A stretch of DNA of 7,862 nucleotides from Desulfobacteraceae bacterium (GTDB taxonomy: Bacteria > Desulfobacterota > Desulfobacteria > Desulfobacterales > Desulfosalsimonadaceae), in the NCBI GenBank assembly GCA_007131845.1, contig SLPT01000381.1, positions 1 through 7,862 of the forward strand, in the 5' to 3' direction. How positions within the stretch are numbered: position 1 is the stretch's first letter; the number at the start of each line of letters is the position of its first letter. Of the stretch, positions 1 to 6,376 are shown in pieces. The position numbers and the translations under genes were made by a program. The notes below the pieces were generated by a model, which was not told the origin of the DNA, searched no databases, and worked only from the letters and a program-made list of their open reading frames with translations.

Positions 1-727
1 ATCCGGGACCTACCCGGCCGAAGACCCCGGCGTGGTGCTTTATCATACGAAAACCTCGCCCCGGGAAAACCATGCATGGTTCATAAACGGCCAGGACGTG
101 CTTATGCTTGCGGAAGGCCTTTCAACCGGCCGCTACCCCACCGCCCGCATCGTATCGATCTCCGCGCCGCAGGAGGGAAACGGTTCTGCCGCGCCAGCCG
201 GATGCTATGTAAAAACCAGACTCGGAGCGCCTTTGGCATCCCTGATATCCCTTTTGAGCGCGGAATCAAACGGCGAACACCGGCGCTGGATCATGGGGGG
301 GCTTTTCCGGGGCCGGACCGTCCCGAAAGACGACTATTTAGGGCTGAGCGAAACATCCCTTTTGATCGCCATCGATGCCGGTGATCCGGAGCTTTTCGGA
401 TTTTTGCGGCCCGGACTGAAAAAGCCCACAGCCTCCAGGGCGTTTCTGTATGCCCTGCACAAAAAACCCTTTGCCCCGCTGACCGACATGCACGGTGAAG
501 AGCGGGCCTGCATCAACTGCGGCAAATGCCAAACGGTCTGCCCGGTGGATATCATGGTTCCCTTCGCCTACAAGTCCATTTACGCCGGGGAAATCGAAGA
601 CGCCCTTGCCCACGGCCTGCTCGACTGCGTGGTCTGCGGATTGTGCTCCTTTGTATGCCCTGCCAAGATCGAGCTGGCCGAAACATTTGAATCCACCCGG
701 CACGCTTACCACCAGGATCGGATCTGA
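1..727 (+). CDS. nqrA: Na+-NQR subunit A, 5'-truncated by window edge, with two RnfC-like 4Fe-4S motifs
   Basis: This is the C-terminal part of the cytoplasmic subunit A of Na+-NQR. The reading frame is open from base 2 (S-G-T-Y-P-A-E-D) to TGA at 725-727, so the gene starts before the window and the GTG codons at 32 and 35 are internal. The recognisable NqrA core includes INGQDVLMLAEGLSTGRY, the GGLFRGR segment and ELFGFLRPG, and immediately upstream of nqrB the context is decisive. The oddity is the C-terminus: CINCGKCQTVCP (509-544) and CVVCGLCSFVCP (626-661), each Cys-x2-Cys-x2-Cys-x3-Cys-Pro, separated by 28 residues. RnfC, the homologue in the Rnf complex, has such motifs and uses them for two 4Fe-4S clusters. 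From memory, Vibrio NqrA aligns over the same stretch with only the last CP-type remnant (ALCxxVCPGK) preserved. The gene is NqrA rather than RnfC because the operon carries nqrB and nqrF. Confidence 0.9.
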   Translation, partial: SGTYPAEDPGVVLYHTKTSPRENHAWFINGQDVLMLAEGLSTGRYPTARIVSISAPQEGNGSAAPAGCYVKTRLGAPLASLISLLSAESNGEHRRWIMGGLFRGRTVPKDDYLGLSETSLLIAIDAGDPELFGFLRPGLKKPTASRAFLYALHKKPFAPLTDMHGEERACINCGKCQTVCPVDIMVPFAYKSIYAGEIEDALAHGLLDCVVCGLCSFVCPAKIELAETFESTRHAYHQDRI

Positions 728-730
728 CAG

Positions 731-1930
731 ATGGGTCGACGAATCGGAAAAAGCCTGCAAGCACTGTTTGACCGGGGGCGCCCTTATTTTGAGGACAAGG
801 GACGTCTTTCGCGCCTCAGGCCGTTTTATGAAGCCACGGAAACGTTTTTTCTCCATCCGGCCATCGCGCCGAAAAACAAACCGTTCGTCCGGGACAGCCT
901 CGACCTGAAGCGCTACATGAGCATCGTTCTGATCGCGCTCATGCCGCCGCTTATTTTCGGAATATACAACACGGGGTTTCATGCGAGAAACGCCGCGGGC
1001 CTGTCTACGGATTTTGCAGCCATTTTCGCAGAAGGCCTCGCAATCGTCCTGCCGATCATTATCGTCAGCTATGCGGTCGGGCTGTTCTGGGAGGGGCTTT
1101 TTGCCGCCATTCGAAGACATCCCGTCAGCGAAGGCTTTCTTGTAACCGGACTGTTGTTTCCCCTCATCCTGCCGCCGACGATTCCGTTGTGGCAGGTGGC
1201 CGCAGGCATCACCTTTGGCGTGGTGATCGGCAAGGAGATCTTCGGCGGCACCGGACGGAATCTTTTCAACCCGGCGCTTACGGCCCGGGCCTTTGTTTTC
1301 TTCGCCTACCCGGTCCAGATGAGCGGTGATGAGGTGTGGATTGCGGTTCGCCAGTCTGTTGAGAACGGCCTCAATGCTATCAGCGGAGCCACCCCTTTAG
1401 CACTTGCGGCCCTTGCGGATCCAAAGGAGCGAATCGAGGCCGTGTTTGCGGATAACGGATATGCGTTTCAAACCCTTTTCTTCGGAAACCACACCGGCAG
1501 TATCGGGGAAACCTCGGCGCTATGCATTCTCGCCGGGGCGGTGATTCTTCTTATAACCGGCATCGCAAGCTACCGGATCATGGCAGGCGCTGTTCTGGGC
1601 GCCCTTGCCATGGGATTTGTCTTCAACGCACTATCTTCGCCCGACCTTCCGGCATGGTTTTCCGTAAACCCCGTATATCATCTGGTTACCGGCGGCTTTG
1701 CCTTCGGGGTCGTCTATATGGCAACCGACCCGGTCACCGCTCCGGGTACCGACAAATCCAAGTGGATATACGGTTTTCTGATCGGCGCCATCGCCGTGAT
1801 GGTGAGGGTGGTGAATCCCGCGTTCCCGGAGGGGGTCATGCTGGCGATCCTGTTCATGAACATCTTTTCTCCCCTCCTGGAATACACGGAAACCCGCCTT
1901 CGGATACGAAGGAGAATTCCCAATGTCTGA
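731..1930 (+). CDS. nqrB: Na+-NQR subunit B, membrane flavoprotein
   Basis: NqrB is the large integral membrane subunit that carries covalent FMN and riboflavin and takes part in Na+ translocation and quinone reduction. The 399-residue product is close to the usual length of about 415. It has a hydrophilic N-terminus (1-60), then several hydrophobic segments from about 62 to 380. Family signatures seen are GFLVTGLLFPLILPPTIPLW (135-154), GVVIGKEIFGGTGRNLFNPA (163-182) and FFAYPVQMSGD (190-200). The flavinylation site SGAT gives Thr221, corresponding to the known FMN-Thr of Vibrio NqrB. The TATDPVTAPGT-like stretch near 330-340 (MATDPVTAPGT) is also typical of the NqrB/RnfD family. ATG at 731 lies 3 nt after the nqrA stop with only a weak AGGA (714-717) upstream, suggesting translational coupling. 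The end overlaps nqrC by 8 nt. Confidence 0.96.
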   Translation: MGRRIGKSLQALFDRGRPYFEDKGRLSRLRPFYEATETFFLHPAIAPKNKPFVRDSLDLKRYMSIVLIALMPPLIFGIYNTGFHARNAAGLSTDFAAIFAEGLAIVLPIIIVSYAVGLFWEGLFAAIRRHPVSEGFLVTGLLFPLILPPTIPLWQVAAGITFGVVIGKEIFGGTGRNLFNPALTARAFVFFAYPVQMSGDEVWIAVRQSVENGLNAISGATPLALAALADPKERIEAVFADNGYAFQTLFFGNHTGSIGETSALCILAGAVILLITGIASYRIMAGAVLGALAMGFVFNALSSPDLPAWFSVNPVYHLVTGGFAFGVVYMATDPVTAPGTDKSKWIYGFLIGAIAVMVRVVNPAFPEGVMLAILFMNIFSPLLEYTETRLRIRRRIPNV

Positions 1931-2639
1931 TATGGCCAAATCGATTGTATTTGCCGTTTTGATGTGCGCCGTGCTGGGGGTACTCCTGACGGGCGCCGCA
2001 ACGGCACTGCAGCCGCTTCAGCAGAAAAACGTGGAAAATGACCGCAGAAAGAACATCCTTTTAGCGGTGGACATGGTCAGCCGGGATCAGCGCTACACGC
2101 ACGAAGAAATTTCGGCCCTTTACGAGGAAAAAATCGAACGGTTCGGCGCCACGCAGACCGGTGAGATCGTTTCCGGAGACCGGATCGATGCGGATCCGGT
2201 TCTTCCCATCTATCTCTACATAGAAAACGATGAAATCAATGCCTACATAGTTCCCATAGACACCCCGGGCGTATGGGGTGAAATCAGCGGGTACCTGGCC
2301 ATCGACGCCGACGGTTCCACCGTCAGGGGATTTACCATCACGAGACATTCGGAAACGCCCGGCCTGGGAGGCGAAATCGAACGGCAGTGGTTCCAGGAGA
2401 ACTTCGAAGGAAAACGAATTGTTGACCGCCAGGGGACGTTCGTTTCGGTCCGGGTGGCCCGCGGAGACGTGGAGCGCCAGGTCGATGAGGAGGACCGGCC
2501 CCACTACGTGGACGGCATCTCCGGAGCAACGCTCACGGGCCAGAAACTGACCGAAGGGCTCGAGCAGATCCTCTACCGGTATGAGCCCGTATCCATCCGT
2601 TTCCGGGACAACCGGGCCGAACTGCCCGATGACCGGTAG
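1923..2639 (+). CDS. nqrC: Na+-NQR subunit C, covalent FMN subunit
   Basis: NqrC is anchored by one N-terminal helix and carries covalent FMN on its periplasmic domain, receiving electrons within the Na+-NQR complex. The 238-residue product has a hydrophobic helix at about 7-29, a middle region with the GVWGEISGYLAID motif (116-128), ITRHSETPGLGGEI (138-151) and the flavinylation motif VDGISGATLTG with acceptor Thr203. These are all standard for the FMN-binding domain shared by NqrC and RnfG. The start is fixed by AAGGAG at 1909-1914, 8 nt before ATG 1923; it overlaps the nqrB end (stop 1928-1930). The stop is TAG at 2637-2639. Residues after the SGAT threonine (35) match the normal tail length, so the protein looks complete. 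The same frame stays open beyond TAG up to a TGA overlapping the nqrD start (see findings). Confidence 0.95.
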   Translation: MSDMAKSIVFAVLMCAVLGVLLTGAATALQPLQQKNVENDRRKNILLAVDMVSRDQRYTHEEISALYEEKIERFGATQTGEIVSGDRIDADPVLPIYLYIENDEINAYIVPIDTPGVWGEISGYLAIDADGSTVRGFTITRHSETPGLGGEIERQWFQENFEGKRIVDRQGTFVSVRVARGDVERQVDEEDRPHYVDGISGATLTGQKLTEGLEQILYRYEPVSIRFRDNRAELPDDR

Positions 2640-2719
2640 CAGGCAACCCGACCAAAAAACGCCCGCGCCGGAAAAAAACCGGAAGCGGAAAACGAAACAG
2701 AAAGCAGGAAAAAGAACCA
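2638..2719 (+). other. 82-nt T-free spacer between nqrC and nqrD
   Basis: From the last two bases of the nqrC stop to 2719 there is not one T on the + strand; the next T is at 2720. The stretch is rich in A with runs of A and G, and contains a small CCGG-A7-CCGG inverted repeat (about 2668-2682). Such a sequence would be nearly free of RNA secondary structure. The only candidate ribosome site for nqrD is AGGA at 2706-2709, 16 nt from the ATG, which is far. The role is unknown; a single-stranded ribosome landing region or the remains of a longer nqrC tail are possible. Confidence 0.6.
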
Positions 2720-2725
2720 TACGCC

Positions 2726-3355
2726 ATGAAACTGACCCGGACCAAAACATTTAAAACGTTTGCAGGCCCGGCCTGGACGAACAACCCCATCAACGTGCAG
2801 ATGCTCGGGATCTGCTCGGCGCTGGCAGTCACGATCCAGTTGAACACCGCGCTGGTGATGACGCTGGCCATGACATTTGTCATTACCATGGCAAGCCTTA
2901 TCGTATCGGTGATGCGAAAAATCATCCCGGGCAATATCCGCATCATCGTGGAACTTGCGGTCATCGCCTCGCTCGTGGTCCTCACCGACGAGTTTTTGCG
3001 GGCCTACTACTACGAGATGAGCCGGATGCTCTCCATTTTTGTCGGACTGATCATCACCAACTGCATCATCCTGGGCAGAACCGAAGGTTTTGCCATGTCC
3101 AACACGCCGCACCTTGCGGTGATGGACGGACTGGGCAATGCAGCGGGCTACGGGAGCGTGCTGCTGTCGGTGGCTTTCATTCGTGAGCTCTTCGGATCGG
3201 GCAAGATTTTCGGCTATGACGTCATTCCGCAATCCTTCTACGATGCCGGATACGAGAATATGGGAATTATGCTGCTGGCTCCGGCCGCCTTTATTATCAT
3301 CGGACTTATGGCATGGCTGCAGAAGTATCTTGCAGGCGTTGAGGATGAGGGGTAG
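2726..3355 (+). CDS. nqrD: Na+-NQR subunit D, integral membrane subunit
   Basis: NqrD is a six-helix membrane protein that, together with NqrE, binds an intramembrane iron or 2Fe-2S centre between NqrF and the flavin subunits. The 209-residue product begins with the diagnostic PAWTNNPINVQMLGICSALA (15-34), followed by a helix-rich body. Cys30 (GICSAL) and Cys113 (IITNCIILGR) correspond to the conserved pair that ligates the metal. FIRELFGSGKIFG (151-163) is another family signature. The homologue in Rnf is RnfE; NPINVQMLGICSALAVT and the operon context favour NqrD. ATG 2726 forms an ATGA with a TGA in the nqrC frame. The stop is TAG at 3353-3355, followed by an unusually long 173-nt gap before nqrE. 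Confidence 0.95.
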   Translation: MKLTRTKTFKTFAGPAWTNNPINVQMLGICSALAVTIQLNTALVMTLAMTFVITMASLIVSVMRKIIPGNIRIIVELAVIASLVVLTDEFLRAYYYEMSRMLSIFVGLIITNCIILGRTEGFAMSNTPHLAVMDGLGNAAGYGSVLLSVAFIRELFGSGKIFGYDVIPQSFYDAGYENMGIMLLAPAAFIIIGLMAWLQKYLAGVEDEG

Positions 3356-3369
3356 CGGAAGGCGGAGAA

Positions 3370-3403
3370 CGGTGGTCAGTAGGCAATGGTCGGTGGCCGG
3401 TAG
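3370..3403 (+). repeat. Degenerate GGTCAGT/GGTCGGT/GCCGGTAG short repeats after nqrD
   Basis: This G-rich, C-poor stretch contains near-repeats GGTGGTCAGTAGGCA (3371-3385) and GGTCGGTGGCCGGTAG (3388-3403), that is, variants of a roughly 7-8-nt unit GGTCRGTR. A related string, CGGTGACCGGTAGACAG, recurs at 4191-4207 in the nqrE-nqrF gap, matching CGGTGGCCGGTAGATAG (3391-3407) at 15 of 17 positions. It is non-coding as far as I can tell, and lies directly against the left end of the first palindromic element. Confidence 0.4.
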
Positions 3404-3404
3404 A

Positions 3405-3493
3405 TAGTGCCTGAATGAAAACCAGGATGTTTGGTAAAGGACGGTTAATATTTTAACCGATTGCCGGCAAAGACGGTTTTCGTTTAGACACAC
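3405..3493 (+). repeat. Palindromic intergenic element, copy 1 (89 bp, internally deleted)
   Basis: The left end is TAGTGCCTGAATGAAAACC (3405-3423); the right end (3475-3493) is its imperfect reverse complement (14 of 19). The left half continues CAGGAT, as in the reverse complement of copy 3, and AAGGACG and TTTTAACCG (3437-3443, 3451-3459) are also shared. The right half GATTGCCGGCAAAGACGG matches the GATTGGCGAAAAAGACGG of copy 3. About 55 bp of the element core seen in copy 3 are missing. Inside are a perfect hairpin CGGTTAA-TATT-TTAACCG (3442-3459) and the palindrome TTGCCGGCAA (3461-3470). It sits between nqrD and nqrE, so a polycistronic nqr mRNA would contain it as structured RNA. Confidence 0.75.
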
Positions 3494-3497
3494 GGTA

Positions 3498-3503
3498 TAT
3501 AAT
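3498..3503 (+). promoter_or_regulatory. Possible -10 box (TATAAT) ahead of nqrE
   Basis: A perfect TATAAT lies 25 nt upstream of the nqrE ATG and 5 nt after the end of the palindromic element. The region at proper spacing upstream (GGTTTT, 3475-3480) is a poor -35, and no extended -10 TG is present. It could be an internal promoter for nqrEF, or a chance match in AT-rich DNA. The nqrE ribosome site is AAGG at 3516-3519, 9 nt from ATG 3529. Confidence 0.25.
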
Positions 3504-3528
3504 ACACAGCCAGACAAGGTAAATCGCC

Positions 3529-4137
3529 ATGGTTGATTTGCTCAGCCTGTTTATGAATTCGGTTTTCGCAGGAAATATCCTGCTCGCCTATTTTCTGGGC
3601 ATGTGCTCGTTCGTTGCCATCTCCAAAAATTTGAACACGGCTATCGGACTGGGTTTTGCCGTTATATTCGTACTCACCGTGACCGTACCGCTCAACTGGC
3701 TCATTTTCCACTTCCTGCTGGCCCCGGAAGCCCTTGCATGGGCGGGGTTGGAAGATGTAAACCTTAGCTTTTTGCGGTTGGTGGTATTCATTTGTGTGAT
3801 TGCCGCCATGGTTCAGGGCATCGAGATGCTCATCGACCGGTTTTCGGCCTCCCTGTACGCGGGCCTGGGGATCTTTCTTCCCCTGATCGCCGTCAACTGC
3901 GCCATCCTGGGGGGATCGTTGTTCATGGTAGAGCGGGAATACACCTTCATTGAATCGGTGGTTTTCGGTTTCGGCGCCGGCGTGGGCTGGATGCTGGCCA
4001 TCGTGGCCATGGCCGCGGCCCGCATCCGGATGCGCTATGCCGATCTCCCCTACGGGCTGAACGGTTTTGCCATCACTATGATCGTTACCGGTCTCATGGC
4101 AATGGGCTTCATGCTCTTTACAGGCATTTCACTGTAA
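3529..4137 (+). CDS. nqrE: Na+-NQR subunit E, integral membrane subunit
   Basis: NqrE is the topologically inverted partner of NqrD; each contributes two cysteines to the intramembrane iron centre. The 202-residue product matches the family length. Cys26 ([12 protein letters not shown]) and Cys124 ([14 protein letters not shown]) are the expected ligand positions. Further family signs are [15 protein letters not shown] (10-24), the [11 protein letters not shown] segment (95-105), [12 protein letters not shown] (147-158) and [13 protein letters not shown] (173-185). Hydrophobic segments cover nearly the whole protein. ATG 3529 is supported by AAGG 9 nt upstream and by the usual N-terminal length. 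The palindromic element lies upstream, so coupling to nqrD translation is unlikely. The stop is TAA at 4135-4137. The Rnf counterpart would be RnfA; the operon context with nqrB and nqrF supports NqrE. Confidence 0.95.
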   Translation: MVDLLSLFMNSVFAGNILLAYFLGMCSFVAISKNLNTAIGLGFAVIFVLTVTVPLNWLIFHFLLAPEALAWAGLEDVNLSFLRLVVFICVIAAMVQGIEMLIDRFSASLYAGLGIFLPLIAVNCAILGGSLFMVEREYTFIESVVFGFGAGVGWMLAIVAMAAARIRMRYADLPYGLNGFAITMIVTGLMAMGFMLFTGISL

Positions 4138-4150
4138 TTCAGGCAAACAC

Positions 4151-4183
4151 GCTGCTGTTTTTTCGGGTTAAGACACCAGCAGC
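4151..4183 (+). other. Inverted repeat in the nqrE-nqrF gap
   Basis: GCTGCTG (4151-4157) and CAGCAGC (4177-4183) form a perfect 7-bp stem around a 19-nt loop that begins with six T residues. The large loop and the lack of a T tract after the stem make a rho-independent terminator unlikely. It could be an mRNA processing or stability hairpin between nqrE and nqrF. Confidence 0.3.
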
Positions 4184-4235
4184 AACAGGGCGGTGACCGG
4201 TAGACAGGATTTGTACGATCGATTCCGGCGGGAAA

Positions 4236-4242
4236 AAGGAGG
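4236..4242 (+). promoter_or_regulatory. Strong ribosome binding site fixing the GTG start of nqrF
   Basis: AAGGAGG lies 11 nt before GTG 4254. No ATG in the nqrF frame fits better, and the GTG start gives the standard NqrF N-terminus with its membrane helix directly at the beginning. Confidence 0.75.
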
Positions 4243-4253
4243 ATATCCCAGAC

Positions 4254-5468
4254 GTGATCTATATAACAAGCCTCGCAGTATTTACATCCATAATTCTGGT
4301 GCTGGTCTTGATGCTGTTGTTCATCGAGGCCAAAATCGTCAAAAAAGGCGACCGGACGATCGTAATCAACGAGGATGAGGACAGCGCCCTGGTGGTTCCC
4401 ATGGGCACGAATCTTTTGAACGCGCTGGTCCGAAAAGAAATCTATCTTCCGTCCGCATGCGGGGGATCCGGTTCCTGCGGCCTGTGCACCTGCCGCGTGA
4501 CCGAAGGCGGTGGGGATATCCTACCCACGGAACTTCCGCACCTGAGCAGACAGGACAAGGCCGAAAACATCCGCCTTTCCTGCCAGCTCAAGGTACGAAG
4601 CGATATGAAAATCGAAATACCGCCTGAAATATTCTCCATCAAAAAATACAACGGCGTTGTGGTTTCCAACCGGAACATCGGGGCCTATATCAAGGAATTG
4701 ATCGTGGAAATCGACGAGCCGGTCGAATTCGAAGCCGGACAGTACATGCAGATCGACATTCCCGAATATGAACTGTCCTTTTCCGATTTTGACATCGATG
4801 ACATCTTCAGGCCGGACTGGGAGCGGTTCAGCTTTTTCGAGCTCAACGCCGCCAATGACGAACCGGCCTACCGCGCGTACTCCCTGGCCAATGAACCGGC
4901 GGAAAACCAGCGGCTCATGTTCACCATCCGTATCGCAGCCCCGCCGCCGGACGCGAAAAACGCTCCGCCCGGTATCGGATCATCGTATCTGTTTGCGCTT
5001 AAACCGGACGATCCGGTGACGATGTCAGGACCGTTCGGCGATTTCAAGGTAACGCAAACCGACCGGGAAATGTGTTTCATCGGCGGAGGGGCCGGCATGG
5101 CCCCCCTCCGCAGCCAGATCCGGGACCAACTTCTGCGAGTGGAAACCAGCCGAAAAATGACGTATTGGTACGGGGCCCGAAGCCGCAAGGAGATGCTCTA
5201 CGACAAGGAGCTGCGGGCGTTTGACGATAAAAATGAAAATTTTTCGTATTTCGTGGCGCTTTCCGAACCGCTCCCCGAAGACGACTGGGAGGGACTGACC
5301 GGCTTCATCCATCAGGCGGCTTACAACAACTACCTGGAGGACCACGACGATCCCTCTGAAATAGAGTATTACCTCTGCGGACCGCCCATCATGGTCGATG
5401 CGGTACGAAAAATGCTCGACAGCCTGGGCGTGGAGCCTGAGATGATTCAGTACGACGAGTTTTCATAG
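4254..5468 (+). CDS. nqrF: Na+-NQR subunit F, NADH dehydrogenase subunit with 2Fe-2S and FAD
   Basis: NqrF oxidises NADH on the cytoplasmic side and feeds electrons into the complex. The 404-residue product (usual length about 407) has an N-terminal helix (about 4-24), a ferredoxin domain with Cys69, Cys75, Cys78 and Cys110 (ACGGSGSCGLC ... RLSCQ), an FAD-binding domain with RAYSLAN (207-213), and an NADH-binding domain with FIGGGAGMAPLRS (275-287). The conserved CGPP (375-378) and C-terminal aromatic Phe403 close the sequence. The GTG start is supported by AAGGAGG. The stop is TAG at 5466-5468, 2 nt from the stop of the convergent dehydrogenase gene. The Nqr maturation genes apbE and nqrM, often found next to nqrF in other bacteria, do not follow here. 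Confidence 0.97.
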   Translation: MIYITSLAVFTSIILVLVLMLLFIEAKIVKKGDRTIVINEDEDSALVVPMGTNLLNALVRKEIYLPSACGGSGSCGLCTCRVTEGGGDILPTELPHLSRQDKAENIRLSCQLKVRSDMKIEIPPEIFSIKKYNGVVVSNRNIGAYIKELIVEIDEPVEFEAGQYMQIDIPEYELSFSDFDIDDIFRPDWERFSFFELNAANDEPAYRAYSLANEPAENQRLMFTIRIAAPPPDAKNAPPGIGSSYLFALKPDDPVTMSGPFGDFKVTQTDREMCFIGGGAGMAPLRSQIRDQLLRVETSRKMTYWYGARSRKEMLYDKELRAFDDKNENFSYFVALSEPLPEDDWEGLTGFIHQAAYNNYLEDHDDPSEIEYYLCGPPIMVDAVRKMLDSLGVEPEMIQYDEFS

Positions 5469-5470
5469 GG

Positions 5471-6211
5471 CTACATCCGCGCGATGATCCGGGTGGGCAG
5501 TATTTTCAGGATCCGGCCGATGATGTTCCAGGGAAAAACCGGAACGGTCGAGGATTTTGCCCTTTTTTCGATGAGCCGGGCAATAATGGCGGCTCCCTTT
5601 TGCACGTCGATGAGAAAGGGGCGACTGGGCAGCATGTCGTTTAAGGGCGTATCGATGTAGCCGGGATAGAGCACCGTGACATCGATATTTTTGCGGTAGA
5701 GTTCCGCCCGCATCGCCTCCATGTAAACGGCCAGGCCCGCCTTGGATGCGCAGTAGACCGAACTCTTGGGCATTCCGCGCCAGGCAACGACCGTTGAGAT
5801 GCCCACGAGGTGACCTTTTCCCTGCGCCAGGAAATAGGCGGCCGCCGCATCCAGGGTGGCGATCGCACCGGTAAGATTGACGTCGATGGTCTTTCGCACC
5901 TTATCGAAATCTCCCCGGCCGATCCTTTCGCCCAGGGCCACCCCGGCGTTGGCAACAACGATATCGATCCCGCCGATGGCCCCGACCATTTCCTGAAACG
6001 CAGCGTACACATCATCAAAGTCCGTCACGTCCAGCTTTCGGACCGACACCTCCGCCCGGGGGGTGTCTGCCAGGATCGTCTCCCGGATTTCCTCCAGTGC
6101 TTCCATCCGCCGGGCGGCAAGGGCCAGGCGATATCCCCGGCGGCCCATTTCAAGGGCGAGCGCCCTGCCGATCCCCGAAGAGGCACCGGTAATAAAAACG
6201 CCTTTGCTCAT
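5471..6211 (-). CDS. Short-chain dehydrogenase/reductase (classical SDR), substrate unknown
   Basis: This is a 246-residue NAD(P)-dependent oxidoreductase of the classical SDR superfamily. Visible motifs are the cofactor loop TGASSGIG (8-15), the Arg34-Arg35 pair that often indicates NADPH preference, the Asp61-Val62 adenine-ring motif, NAG (88-90), Asn112, and the catalytic Ser139, Tyr153 and Lys157 (YCASK), followed by PGYIDTPL. The C-terminal stretch (FPWNIIGRILKILPTRIIARM-like, hydrophobic and basic) resembles DltE/SadH-type SDRs and may contact membranes. I chose ATG 6211 over the upstream in-frame ATG at 6250 because AGGGAGG sits 4 nt before it and the SDR fold starts right there. It converges on nqrF with 2 nt between. 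Nothing in the neighbourhood identifies a substrate. Confidence 0.9.
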   Translation of the reverse strand: MSKGVFITGASSGIGRALALEMGRRGYRLALAARRMEALEEIRETILADTPRAEVSVRKLDVTDFDDVYAAFQEMVGAIGGIDIVVANAGVALGERIGRGDFDKVRKTIDVNLTGAIATLDAAAAYFLAQGKGHLVGISTVVAWRGMPKSSVYCASKAGLAVYMEAMRAELYRKNIDVTVLYPGYIDTPLNDMLPSRPFLIDVQKGAAIIARLIEKRAKSSTVPVFPWNIIGRILKILPTRIIARM

Positions 6212-6215
6212 CAGA

Positions 6216-6222
6216 CCTCCCT
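6216..6222 (-). promoter_or_regulatory. Ribosome binding site deciding the SDR start
   Basis: Read on the minus strand, AGGGAGG is followed by TCTG and the ATG at 6211-6209. This favours the internal methionine over an ATG 13 codons further upstream, whose extra residues (MLLTGCCWIQGGL) do not belong to the SDR fold. Confidence 0.7.
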
Positions 6223-6248
6223 GTATCCAGCAACACCCTGTTAACAGC

Positions 6249-6277
6249 AATACAATGATGCTTTATTGAAAAATCAA
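6249..6277 (-). promoter_or_regulatory. Possible sigma-70 promoter for the SDR gene
   Basis: On the minus strand, TTGATT (6277-6272) and TGTATT (6254-6249) are separated by 17 nt in AT-rich DNA. Transcription would begin near 6242, giving a leader of about 30 nt. Each hexamer matches the consensus at 4 positions, so this is only a candidate. Confidence 0.3.
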
Positions 6278-6317
6278 TCGCTTTTACTTTACGCTGGTTG
6301 GCAAAAAAATGCAAATT

Positions 6318-6336
6318 GGACTTTTACGAAGCCGTC
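6318..6336 (+). repeat. Short repeat motif GGACTTTTACGAAGCCGTC
   Basis: This 19-nt string recurs as GAACTTTTAACAAAGCCGTC at 6411-6430 and more loosely as GACTTTTTGCGAGTGCATCA at 6438-6457; the latter two lie in the core of element copy 2. Apart from this motif and the candidate SDR promoter, I see nothing definite in 6223-6376, which is AT-rich and has no plausible coding frame. Confidence 0.4.
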
Positions 6337-6376
6337 ATCATTAATGGATTGAAAAAACGCTCTCACGGGGATACGA

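Noticed and set aside
1..727. First gene as rnfC of an Rnf complex
   Set aside because: Despite the iron-sulfur motifs, it is followed by nqrB with its long N-terminus and by an NqrF with FAD and NADH domains, which Rnf operons lack; the core sequence also follows NqrA.
338..1120. 260-codon minus-strand open frame over nqrA and nqrB
   Set aside because: Antisense to two confidently assigned genes; composition and lack of any motif mark it as a shadow.
2637..2639. TAG of nqrC as a pyrrolysine or recoded codon
   Set aside because: The nqrC product is already full length at this stop, and TAG ends three other genes in the window, so ordinary termination is far more likely.
2573..3517. 314-codon open frame on the minus strand across nqrD
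   Set aside because: It is antisense to a clear nqrD, rich in His/Arg/Asp as expected of a shadow of a membrane protein gene, and shows no family resemblance.
4151..4183. Rho-independent terminator between nqrE and nqrF
   Set aside because: The stem is only 7 bp with a 19-nt loop, and the T run lies inside the loop rather than after the stem.
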